A stretch of DNA of 37,276 bases. Source: Microthrixaceae bacterium. Its GTDB lineage: Bacteria > Actinomycetota > Acidimicrobiia > Acidimicrobiales > DATDAH01. The notes under the pieces were generated by a model. That model saw nothing but the letters and a program-made list of their open reading frames with translations. It searched no databases and had not been told where the DNA came from. The stretch is from NCBI GenBank assembly GCA_020637195.1, contig JACJWK010000025.1, positions 1 to 37,276 of the forward strand, read 5' to 3'. Below are positions 1 to 9,143 of the stretch, one piece after another. Position 1 is the first letter of the stretch. The number at the start of each line of letters is the position of its first letter. Made by a program: the position numbers and the translations under genes.

Positions 1-893
1 AGGTCCGTGACGGTGACGGCCCCGTCCGTGTCGGCGACCGCGAGCACGAGCCCGGACGGCGCGAACGCGCCGGCCAGCCCGGCGGCGGCCGTGTGGACGA
101 TGGCCACGGGCGCGCCGGCGGACGGGTCCCACACGCGCACGCTCCCGTCCCAACCCACCGACGCGAGCAGGGCGCCATCGGGGCTGAATGCGACGTCCAC
201 CGGCGCCTCCGTGTGACCCGCCAGCGACGCGACCTCCCGGCCCGTGCCGCAGTCCCACACCCCGATGCGGAAGCCGTCACCGGTCGGTGCGGCGACGAGC
301 GCCCCATCGGGGGCGACGGCGCACCGGTATCGACCGCCCGTGCAGCCGGTGAGCACCTCGAGGCGCGCGCGGCCGCGCTCGACGTCCCAGATCTTCACCA
401 CCCGGTCCTCCCCCGCCGACACCAGGGTCGCGCCCTCGGCCCCGAAGGCGCACGACCACACGATGGCCTCGTGACCGGTGAGCACCGAGACCGGCGCGCC
501 GTTCCGAGGATCCCAGAGGCGCACGGTCTCGTCCTCGCCCGCGGTGGCCAGCAGTCGCCCGTCCGGGCGGAAGGCACAGCCGTGGACGGCCCCCTCCTGG
601 ATGAGGGTGCCCGACCGGTCCCCGGTGCGGGCGTCCCACAGGTGCACGCGCCCGTCCCCGCCGGCCGACGCGACCACCGTGCCGTCGGGCCCGAACGCGC
701 AGCCGAGCACCGCCCCGGTGTGACCGCCGAGGACCGCCTCCTGCTCGCCCGACCCTGTCGACCACAGCCGCACCGTCCCGTCCTCGCCCGCCGACACGAG
801 CCGGGTACCGCCGGGCCCGAACGCGCAATCGTTGACCGCACCGTCGTGCCCGAGAAGCGGGCGGATGCGCGGCGCCCGTCGAGGCCGGGTCAC
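1..893 (-). CDS. WD40 repeat protein, 3' end beyond the window
   Basis: About 297 codons are visible and the frame runs off the left edge. The protein starts almost directly with beta-propeller blades: GHDGAVNDCAFGPGG, GHTGAVLGCAFGPDG, a blade ending ETVRLWD, GHEAIVWSCAFGAEG and GHTEAPVDVAFSPDG, each closing with an xVxxWD-type strand. About seven blades are seen, enough for one propeller. WD40 propellers are protein-binding scaffolds, so this is probably the recognition partner of the unfoldase encoded just upstream. The GTG start at 893 overlaps the unfoldase stop as GTGA, indicating translational coupling. Unlike the two larger WD40 proteins of the island it lacks the N-terminal LTWxQLHNRLQW linker. 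Whether it ends in a zinc ribbon cannot be seen. Confidence 0.9.
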   Translation of the reverse strand, partial: MTRPRRAPRIRPLLGHDGAVNDCAFGPGGTRLVSAGEDGTVRLWSTGSGEQEAVLGGHTGAVLGCAFGPDGTVVASAGGDGRVHLWDARTGDRSGTLIQEGAVHGCAFRPDGRLLATAGEDETVRLWDPRNGAPVSVLTGHEAIVWSCAFGAEGATLVSAGEDRVVKIWDVERGRARLEVLTGCTGGRYRCAVAPDGALVAAPTGDGFRIGVWDCGTGREVASLAGHTEAPVDVAFSPDGALLASVGWDGSVRVWDPSAGAPVAIVHTAAAGLAGAFAPSGLVLAVADTDGAVTVTD

Positions 894-3211
894 CGGCCGG
901 CGGCGCGGGCCGGCGGGCCGGGGGACGCCCGCCGGAACGTCAGCGTGCCCGAGGAGCGCGAGTAGCCCACCCGCACGGTGTCGTCGAGCCCCACCTTGCC
1001 GGACAGGATGAGCCGGGAGAGCGGGTTCGAGACGAGGCGCTGGATGGCCCGACGGACGGGTCGCGCCCCCATGGCCGGGTTGTAGCTGCGCTCCACGAGG
1101 TGTTCGAAGGCGGCGGCGCTGAACACGAGATCGACCTGCACGATCTCCTCCACCTGTTGGCGGACGATCGTCTGGATGGACGCCCGGGACAGCGCCTTGA
1201 ACACCACGACCTCGTCGAGCCGGTTGAGGAACTCGGGCGCGAACGTCCGGCGGAGATCGTCGCGGACGTCCACCTCCACCGCGTCGAACGTCGTCTCGCG
1301 CTCGTCGGTGGCGGCGCCGGCGAAGCCGACGGGCGGTCTGGCCTCGAAGCGCCGAGCGCCGACGTTCGAGGTCATGATGATCACGGTGTTGCGGAAGTCG
1401 ATGCTGCGGTCGAGGCCGTCGCGCATCCGTCCGTTCTCGAACACCGGCAGGAAGAGGTTCCAGACCGACGGATGGGCCTTCTCCATCTCGTCGAGCAGCA
1501 GCACGGAGTAGGGGTGCTCGCGCACGGCGTTGGTCAGCTTGCCCCCCTCGTTCCAGCCGACGTAGCCGGGCGGGCTCCCGATGAGGTCCGACTTGGTGTG
1601 CTCGTCGCCGTACTGCGACATGTCGAACACCACGAGCTGGCGCTCGTCGCCGAAGAGCTGAGCCGCGAGCTCGCGTGCCAGCCGCGTCTTGCCCACGCCG
1701 GTGGGCCCGAGGAACAGGAAGACCCCGATCGGCCGGGGTGAGGGCCGCTCCACACCGGCCCGGGCGCGGGTGACGGCCGCCACCACGGCGTCGACGGCGT
1801 GGTCCTGGCCGATGACGCGCTGCTTGATGGAGTCGCCGAGCCCGATGAGGCGGTCCTGCTCCGTCTGAGTGAGACGGGCGATGGGGATCTCGAGCATGAC
1901 CGAGAGGATCTCGGCGACGTCGTCGGCGTCGACGACCAACGGCTCGCCCGACCCCGCCTCACCGGGGCGCAGTCCCGCATCCAGCTTCTTGTCCGTGCAG
2001 GCCCGGTCGATGAGGTCGAAGGCCTTGTCGGGCAGGTTGCGGTCGTGCAGGTAGCGGTTGGACAGGTCGACGGCGGCGACGATGGCGCCCTCGGCGATGG
2101 TGAGACGGTGGAACTCCTCGTACTTCGAGCGCACGCCCTCGAGGATCGTGATCGTGTCGTCGCGTGAGGGCTCGCCGACGGTGACCACCTGGAAGCGGCG
2201 CATCAGCGCCTCGTCCGGCTCGATGTGCTCCCGGTACTCGTCGATGGTCGTGGCCCCGATCACCCGGAGGTCCCGGAGCGCCGGCTTGAGGATGTCGGCT
2301 GCGTCGACGCTGCCTCGACCGCTCTCCCCCGCCCCGACGAGCATGTGCATCTCGTCGATGAACAAGATGAGGTCGTCGCGGTTGCGGGCTTGTTCGACCA
2401 GATCCATCATGCGCTGCTCGAACTGGCCGCGGTAGATGGTCCCCGCCACCAGCGAGCCCACCTCGATGGTGCGGATGGTCACGCCCTCGAGCGCCCGGAG
2501 CTCTCCGCTCACGATGCGTTGCGCCAGGCCCTCGACGATCGCGGTCTTGCCCACCCCGGCCTCGCCGATGAGGACCGCATTGTTCTTGTCACGCCCGAGC
2601 AGCACCCGCACCAGCTCGCCCATCTCGCGGTCGCGGCCCACGATCGGACTGAGCTCGCCGGCTCGTGCCGCCGCGGTCAGGTCGCGCCCCAGCGACTCCA
2701 TGACGTCGGAAGTGCGGGTGAGGCCCGACTGCTCGATGTTGGGTCGGCCCTTGTTCCCCGGCGACGGGGTCCAGTCCCCCGACTCGACCAGGCCGGTGAG
2801 GCGCTCGATGATGGCGCCGCGATCTGCACCCGCCTCGTCGAGCGCGTCGCGCACCGGGCCCCCCTCGACCGCGAGCAGGCCGACGAGGATCTGCGGTGCC
2901 TCGACGTGGCTCTCGGCCATCCGGGCGGCCACCAGCTGCGCACGCTCGAGCACGGTGCGGGCCTCGGGCGTGAGCGGCAGGGTTCCCCCGACGCGCCCGG
3001 GTCGCCGAGCGAGCCGGTTCCGCAGGGTGGCGCACACCTCGTCGAGGTCGAGTCCGGCGTCGAGCAGCGACCGACGGATGCCGAGGTCCTCGAGGTCGCC
3101 GATGCCCAGGAAGAGGTGCTCCGGGCCCACCGACGGGTGGTGGAGGTTGGCGGCGATCCGCTGCGCGTAGGCCAGGACGAGCTTCCCGGACTCGCCGAGG
3201 TTGTCGAGCAT
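890..3211 (-). CDS. ClpA/ClpC-like AAA+ unfoldase
   Basis: A 773-residue double AAA+ protein. Residues 1-140 form a Clp-N double repeat (PSVGPEHLFLGIGDLEDLG). AAA1 has Walker A GEAGVGKT (216-223) and Walker B LILFIDEMH (about 281-289). AAA2 has GPTGVGKT (502-509), LLLDEMEKAHP (571-581) and the pore motif GYVG. The long coiled-coil M-domain of ClpB is absent, which fits ClpA/ClpC. A VGF tripeptide at 628-630 sits where ClpA and ClpC carry the ClpP-docking loop, so feeding a ClpP protease is plausible. A GGGGAG ribosome site precedes the ATG at 3211. YbjN ends 16 bases upstream and a WD40 gene overlaps downstream, a context unlike a housekeeping clpC. It probably remodels or degrades targets chosen by the WD40 partner, which is inference. 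A type VI ClpV role is unlikely because no secretion genes are nearby. Confidence 0.93.
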   Translation of the reverse strand: MLDNLGESGKLVLAYAQRIAANLHHPSVGPEHLFLGIGDLEDLGIRRSLLDAGLDLDEVCATLRNRLARRPGRVGGTLPLTPEARTVLERAQLVAARMAESHVEAPQILVGLLAVEGGPVRDALDEAGADRGAIIERLTGLVESGDWTPSPGNKGRPNIEQSGLTRTSDVMESLGRDLTAAARAGELSPIVGRDREMGELVRVLLGRDKNNAVLIGEAGVGKTAIVEGLAQRIVSGELRALEGVTIRTIEVGSLVAGTIYRGQFEQRMMDLVEQARNRDDLILFIDEMHMLVGAGESGRGSVDAADILKPALRDLRVIGATTIDEYREHIEPDEALMRRFQVVTVGEPSRDDTITILEGVRSKYEEFHRLTIAEGAIVAAVDLSNRYLHDRNLPDKAFDLIDRACTDKKLDAGLRPGEAGSGEPLVVDADDVAEILSVMLEIPIARLTQTEQDRLIGLGDSIKQRVIGQDHAVDAVVAAVTRARAGVERPSPRPIGVFLFLGPTGVGKTRLARELAAQLFGDERQLVVFDMSQYGDEHTKSDLIGSPPGYVGWNEGGKLTNAVREHPYSVLLLDEMEKAHPSVWNLFLPVFENGRMRDGLDRSIDFRNTVIIMTSNVGARRFEARPPVGFAGAATDERETTFDAVEVDVRDDLRRTFAPEFLNRLDEVVVFKALSRASIQTIVRQQVEEIVQVDLVFSAAAFEHLVERSYNPAMGARPVRRAIQRLVSNPLSRLILSGKVGLDDTVRVGYSRSSGTLTFRRASPGPPARAAGR

Positions 3212-3227
3212 CCCCGTCTCCCCGGCC

Positions 3228-3713
3228 TCAGCGGATGACGTCGGTCGCCGAGCACGTGCCGTCGATGATGCCCCGGAGCGGCTCGACGTACCGGTCGACG
3301 GTCGTGGTCACGGCCCGCACGCAGTGCGCGAAGTCCTCGTAGTGCAGGTCGTCGCTGTCGATCGGCAGGCCCAGCCGGAACGCCAGCTCACCGTTGCCCG
3401 GGTCGTACACGAAGGCGCCCAGGTCGAGCCGGGCGTTGATGGCCGAGAGCGCGAGCAGCAAACCGCTCAGGCGGTCGACCGGCGTGGCGTCGGTCGGGGC
3501 GACGGCCAGCTCCTCCACGGAGAAGGCCAGCGTGGCCTTCTCCTTCATCGGGTCGATGGCGAGGACGTGGCCGTCGGCCGCGCCGACCGGGCGCCAGCCG
3601 CTCGTCACGATGCCCTCGACCTCGCCCGGCTCGTCCATGGTGACGTGGCGGGTCCACCCGTGCCGGTCGAGGTACTTCTCGATCAGGCCTGTCGTGACGT
3701 TCCGCTTCGCCAT
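3228..3713 (-). CDS. YbjN-domain protein
   Basis: A 161-residue protein starting MAKRNVTTGLIEKYLDRHGW, matching the YbjN family, whose fold resembles type III secretion chaperones. The body reads VTSGWRPVG, HVLAIDPMKEKATLAFSVEE and LSGLLLALSAINARLDLG. No signal peptide or membrane segment is present. The start at 3713 is chosen because a GGAGG ribosome site lies five bases upstream; longer readings in this frame enter the divergent promoter region. It is the first gene of a YbjN-Clp-WD40 set and may act as a chaperone or adaptor for the unfoldase. That role is inferred from position only. Confidence 0.85.
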   Translation of the reverse strand: MAKRNVTTGLIEKYLDRHGWTRHVTMDEPGEVEGIVTSGWRPVGAADGHVLAIDPMKEKATLAFSVEELAVAPTDATPVDRLSGLLLALSAINARLDLGAFVYDPGNGELAFRLGLPIDSDDLHYEDFAHCVRAVTTTVDRYVEPLRGIIDGTCSATDVIR

Positions 3714-3890
3714 GTCGACCTCCGTGGACCGCTCACCAACGATGCTGTCGCGTCGCGCCCCGGCCGGGCAGGGTCCTTCGGCCGTTTGGGGACTGCGCCG
3801 ACCCGAGCCGTTCGCCTCTACCGCACGGCCGGGCGGAGGCGGACACTGACCCCGGAACGCATCGAGGATGCGGCCGAGGAGGTGAGTCCC
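3714..3890. promoter_or_regulatory. Divergent promoter region
   Basis: The 177 bases between the starts of the YbjN gene (minus) and the zinc-ribbon membrane protein (plus) contain no plausible gene and must hold promoters for both directions. No clear -10/-35 pair was picked out. A short hairpin CGGCCGGGCAGGGTCCTTCGGCCG-like segment near 3761-3785 is visible, with no thymine run. Strong ribosome sites flank both ends: GGAGG before YbjN and GAGGAGGTGA before 3891. Confidence 0.5.
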
Positions 3891-4394
3891 GTGACGACCT
3901 GCTGGCACTGCGCCACCGAGCCCGCGGACCCGAAGGCCGCCCAGACGGTGAAGCTGCACCGGGGCACGACGGAGCGGTCGGTGCGGGTGCCGACGTGTGC
4001 CGCGTGCGGCCGGGTCATCCGCCTGGCCGACGGCCTCCTGGTCGGGCTCGCCCTCGTCGGCGTGGCCGCGGGGGTCGCCCTGGGCCTCGCCACCGCGAAC
4101 CTGCTCGTCGGCGTCGGCGTGTTCCTGGCCGCGTGGGCCCTGGGGGGGATCGTGGCCTTCGTGATCCGCACGGCCAAGGGCATCAAGGTCAACGACCACC
4201 CCGAGGTCCGACGGCTGAGGGCGGACGGCTGGAAGCTGGGGGGCGCGCCCAAGCCGGCCGGAGGAAGCGCGCAGAAGACCTGCTCACGTTGCGGGAAGGT
4301 CGTGCCGCTCAGCGCCCACCGGGGCCAGTCCTGCCCCCACTGCGGCGCGTATTGGAGCTACGAGAACGAGCAGCGGTCGACCCGGCCCCGCTGA
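3891..4394 (+). CDS. Two-zinc-ribbon membrane protein
   Basis: A 167-residue protein. It begins MTTCWHCATEP, and a CAAC pair follows at about residue 40, giving a first CxxC...CxxC ribbon. Two hydrophobic segments follow at about 50-95 (LLVGLALVGVAAGVALGLAT and LVGVGVFLAAWALGGIVAFV). A second ribbon (CSRCGKVVPL...CPHCGAYW) lies at the C-terminus. GAGGAGGTGA six bases upstream supports the GTG at 3891. It has no neighbour on its strand and diverges from the YbjN-Clp-WD40 genes. The family was not recognised. Zinc ribbons also end three proteins of the neighbouring island, so it may belong to the same system, but that link is weak. Confidence 0.8.
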   Translation: MTTCWHCATEPADPKAAQTVKLHRGTTERSVRVPTCAACGRVIRLADGLLVGLALVGVAAGVALGLATANLLVGVGVFLAAWALGGIVAFVIRTAKGIKVNDHPEVRRLRADGWKLGGAPKPAGGSAQKTCSRCGKVVPLSAHRGQSCPHCGAYWSYENEQRSTRPR

Positions 4395-4419
4395 CGAGGC
4401 GACGCGGCGCGGCCGGGGC

Positions 4420-4878
4420 TCACCCGGCGTCGGTCCGGTCGAGGTCCCGGCTGGCCACCACGTCGATGCCGGAGCCGAGCGCGTCGGCGAGGACGACCTC
4501 GCCGCGGCGGACCGGGGCCGCCACCCGCACCGAGGCGAGCCGGTCGCACAGCGCCCGGACGAGTCCCTTGGGCAGGGGGGCCGCGGTGCGCACGGGCAGG
4601 CGCGGGATCCGGGCCCCCGTGACCGCGACCGTGGTGGTCACCGTCCTGCGCGGGTCCGTGTGCTCCTGGCGGGCGAAGCGCTCGCCCCGACGGCAGCTGA
4701 ACCCGCGCACCTCGACGATCTCGTGCTCGGCCGACTCCTCGACCTCGAGGCGGCAGCCGAGGGGGCAGCCGATGCAGAGGTAGGTGGTCACCTCGTGGCC
4801 GGCGTCGACGACCGGCCCGTCGTCCGGCGTGGCCCCGCCCGGCTCGCCGGTGTCGCCGGTGGGGCGGAGGCCGCTCAC
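4420..4878 (-). CDS. DUF1667 protein of the glycerol-3-phosphate dehydrogenase cluster
   Basis: The core TTYLCIGCPLGCRLEV followed by a further cysteine in GFSCRRGE is typical of DUF1667, small cysteine-rich proteins encoded with GlpA-like and GlpB-like flavoproteins. The cysteines could hold an iron-sulfur cluster or pass electrons, which is inferred. The gene is the last of three with four-base overlaps. Its GTG at 4878 overlaps the previous stop as GTGA, but the ribosome site sits very close to this GTG and the first 29 residues look like poor-quality extension. GTG at 4791 (VTTYLC...) is an alternative start matching usual family length better. Confidence 0.85.
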   Translation of the reverse strand: MSGLRPTGDTGEPGGATPDDGPVVDAGHEVTTYLCIGCPLGCRLEVEESAEHEIVEVRGFSCRRGERFARQEHTDPRRTVTTTVAVTGARIPRLPVRTAAPLPKGLVRALCDRLASVRVAAPVRRGEVVLADALGSGIDVVASRDLDRTDAG

Positions 4879-6142
4879 CCCTCCTCCCTCGGCACGACGT
4901 CGACGCGGAGGGCCTCGCTCGAGAACCCCTCGAGGAATCGGGGGCGCACCTTCACGGTGACCATCTCGGCGGGGACGACGTAGCGGAGGCGCTTCTCGTA
5001 GGCGTCGCCCAACCGGAGCCAGCTCCGCTCCAGGGGTCGGCGGACCCGGAGGTACACGGTGTGCTCACGGTCGGTGGAGATGGTGTGGGGCACGCAGTAG
5101 CGCACGTTCTCGCCGGGGACGAGCGTGACGTTGTCGCGGGGCGCCGACCCCCCGAGGACGTGGGCGGCCGCCGACCGACCCGCCAACTGCGCCTCCTCGA
5201 CGACGAAGTCGACGAGGTCGTGGATGTGCACCGAGTTCCCGGCGGCGAACACGCCGGGTCGGGTGGTCTCCATCGTGCTGCTCACGACGGGCCCACGGGT
5301 GACCGGGTCGATGCGGGCACCGAGCGACCGGGCGAGCTCGGCCTCGGGGAGGAGGCCGATCGACAGCAGCACCGTGTCGCACGGGACGAACCGGGCCCGG
5401 TCCAGGAGCGGCTCGAGGCCCGGGCCGACGGGCGCGACCGTCACCCCCTCGACCCGGTCGCGTCCGTGGACCTCGACCACCGTGGTCGACAGGTGGAGGG
5501 GGATGTCGAAGTCGTCCAGGCACTCGACGATGTTGCGGGTCAGGCCGTTGGCATGGGCGAGCAGCTCGAACACCCCGGCCACCTCGATCCCCTCCAGCGT
5601 CAGGCGCCGGGCCATGATCAGCCCGATGTCGCCCGAGCCGAGGATGACGGCCCGACGTCCGGGCAGGAGCCCTCGCACGTTCACCAGGTGCTGGGCGAGC
5701 CCGGCGGTCATCACCCCCGCGGGCCGGCTCCCGGGGATGCGGATGGCCCCTCGGGTGCGCTCCCGGGCCCCGCTCGCCAACACGATGGCGCCGGCGGCGA
5801 CCCGGAGCACGCCGTGCTCGGCCGACATCACGCTCAGCTCGTCGTCGGCGTCGCGGTCCACGACGAACGAGTCCGTCAGCACGTCCAGCCCGTCGTCGAC
5901 CATCTCCGCGAAGGCCCGCTGGGCGAACTCCGGGCCGGTGAGCTCCTCGCCGAAGTGGTGCAGCCCGAACCCGCTGTGGATGCACTGGTTGAGGATCCCG
6001 CCGGTCTCGGGCTCGCGGTCGACCAGCAGCACCCGCTCGGCCCCCGCCTGGCGGGCGCCCGCGGCGGCGGCCATCCCGGCCGGCCCGGCACCGACGACCG
6101 CCACGTCGTAGACCCGTCGGGGCCGGGCCGGCCGAGACGCGC

Positions 6143-6146
<4 letters not shown>
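4875..6146 (-). CDS. FAD/NAD(P)-dependent oxidoreductase, GlpB-like
   Basis: A 423-residue pyridine-nucleotide-type flavoprotein. An FAD dinucleotide fold VVGAGPAGMAAAAG lies near residue 15, followed by the subfamily motif GGILNQCIHSGFGLHHFGEE. A second nucleotide fold AVILGSGDIGLIMARRL is in the middle, and PGVFAAGNSVHIHDLVD is the C-terminal FAD-contacting segment. This subfamily is found between GlpA-like dehydrogenases and DUF1667 proteins, and probably hands electrons from glycerol-3-phosphate or a related hydroxyacid to the respiratory chain. The GTG at 6146 overlaps the upstream stop as GTGA. An upstream extension of the frame lies within the preceding gene and is not used. Confidence 0.88.
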
Positions 6147-7615
<1,469 letters not shown>

Positions 7616-7712
7616 CCCCGGTCCACCTCCGTCTGCTCGCTCCGGCGCCACCGCACCGTCCGCGGCTCCGGCGTGACGCTACCTGCCGCCCGGCGGTGAC
7701 CTCCGGGTCGGG

Positions 7713-9143
7713 TCATGCCGGCGCCAGGAGGTCGACGAGGGGGCCGGCATCGGTGATCGTCCACGACGCGGCCCGGTCGGTGCGGACGTCGTCGGACCGC
7801 AGCGACACCTCGCCGTCCGCGATCGCGACGGTCGCCGTCGCCTGCTCGAACGTGTCGGGCTGGTCACGGATCCCCGGCGTCCACTCCTCGACGTAGGCCA
7901 CGTCCCCCGGCTCGAGGTCGGCGAGCGCCGCGTCCTGCCCGGCGGTGCGCTCGCTCGCCGCCACCTGGACCGCCGCCGGGCAGGGCCGGCTCACCTGCCC
8001 GCCGAGGTCCCGGCGGACCTGGGCGGCCAGGTCGTCCGCCGCAGTATCGCCCAACATGGCGCATGCGCTGTCCCCGTCGCCGGCCGCCAGCGCCTCGGTG
8101 AACACCTCGACGCGGTCCCGCACGGCGTCCTCGGCGCTGGAGCTGCGCTGCCGACTGAGCACCCACCCGAGGGGCAGGGCGACGGCGATCGCCACGACCA
8201 CGCCGACGAGCAGGTACCAGCCGCCGCCTGACGATGGCGTGGGCTCGAGGGCCGAGACGACCGACCGCGACGGCGGCCCCGAGCGCCCGGTTCTGGCCGG
8301 AGGGCCCGCGGACGGTGGCCGGTCCCGATCCGGGCCCCGTTCGGGCGGGGCCAGGCGACGGACGAGGCCTTCGTCCTCCGCCACGGTCACCACGGCCTCG
8401 GCGAGATCGCGCGTCGTGACCACCCCGTGCCCCGACCGGCGGGCGACGCCGGCGGCGTGTGCGTGCGCCTCGTCCACGTCGAGCGGTGCATCGAGCTCCC
8501 CCTGGTCGAGCTGCCGTTCGAGCGCATCGGCCAGCGAACTCCGGTCCACGGCGCAGAGCACCCGCTCGGCGACACCGTCGTCCCGGAGCACCGCGGCCAG
8601 CCAGTGCTCGACGTGCAGCTCGGCGCCGCCGTGGGCCCGGCGCACCTGCCGCGCGACGCCCGTCAGCTGGGCGGCGCCGAAGCTCAGCGGCAGCTCCGCC
8701 GTGCGGTCGGCCGCAGGGCCGTCGATCGGCTCGTCCACCGCCCCGTCCGCGACCTCGTCGTCCTCCCCCACCTCATCGCTCGTGCTGTCGCGCCGCGACG
8801 GGAGCGTGCGGGCGATGCGCACGATGTCGACCACCGGCACCTCGACGACGTCGGGGGTGATGGTGCTGTCCAGCGACGCGTCCTCGCCGTCGACGGTGAC
8901 GGCCCGGATCGGGTTGTGCAGCGTCGGCCGCGGCCACGTCGAGGTCTCGACCTCCTGGTCGAGCTGCGGCACCACCAGCCGCTCGACCACCGCGACCAGC
9001 AGATCGTGGTGGTCGACGTCGAGGTGGTGGCGACCGATGACACCGAACAGCAGGTCGCCGTCGCTGAACCCGAACTTGTGGAGCAGGTCGTACGGGAGGA
9101 ACGCGACGACGTCGGCCCGGTCGGGTGGGGCGGGCGCCGTCAC
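7713..9143 (-). CDS. Single-pass membrane protein with Clp-N-like domain
   Basis: A 476-residue protein of unrecognised family. Residues 1-100 are an uncharacterised domain (VVAFLPYDLLHKFGFSDGD, VVERLVVPQLDQE), followed by an acidic linker. Residues about 151-265 read like a divergent Clp-N double repeat: LSFGAAQL, VEHWLAAVLRDDGVAERVL, then VARRSGHGVVTTRDLAEAVV. A proline- and serine-rich stretch precedes a transmembrane helix at about 309-330 (WYLLVGVVVAIAVALPLGW). The extracytoplasmic C-terminal region of about 145 residues resembles small SnoaL/NTF2-like stress domains (AEDAVRDRVEVFTEALAAGD), which is tentative. It is coupled to the WD40-TPR gene by a GTGA overlap. The Clp-N-like part is homologous to the N-terminus of the NACHT protein, suggesting a membrane receptor or anchor of that complex. 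Confidence 0.85.
   Translation of the reverse strand: MTAPAPPDRADVVAFLPYDLLHKFGFSDGDLLFGVIGRHHLDVDHHDLLVAVVERLVVPQLDQEVETSTWPRPTLHNPIRAVTVDGEDASLDSTITPDVVEVPVVDIVRIARTLPSRRDSTSDEVGEDDEVADGAVDEPIDGPAADRTAELPLSFGAAQLTGVARQVRRAHGGAELHVEHWLAAVLRDDGVAERVLCAVDRSSLADALERQLDQGELDAPLDVDEAHAHAAGVARRSGHGVVTTRDLAEAVVTVAEDEGLVRRLAPPERGPDRDRPPSAGPPARTGRSGPPSRSVVSALEPTPSSGGGWYLLVGVVVAIAVALPLGWVLSRQRSSSAEDAVRDRVEVFTEALAAGDGDSACAMLGDTAADDLAAQVRRDLGGQVSRPCPAAVQVAASERTAGQDAALADLEPGDVAYVEEWTPGIRDQPDTFEQATATVAIADGEVSLRSDDVRTDRAASWTITDAGPLVDLLAPA

Noticed and set aside
890..3211. Unfoldase as a type VI secretion ClpV
   Set aside because: No other secretion genes are seen, the organism type does not fit, and a ClpP-type loop is present.
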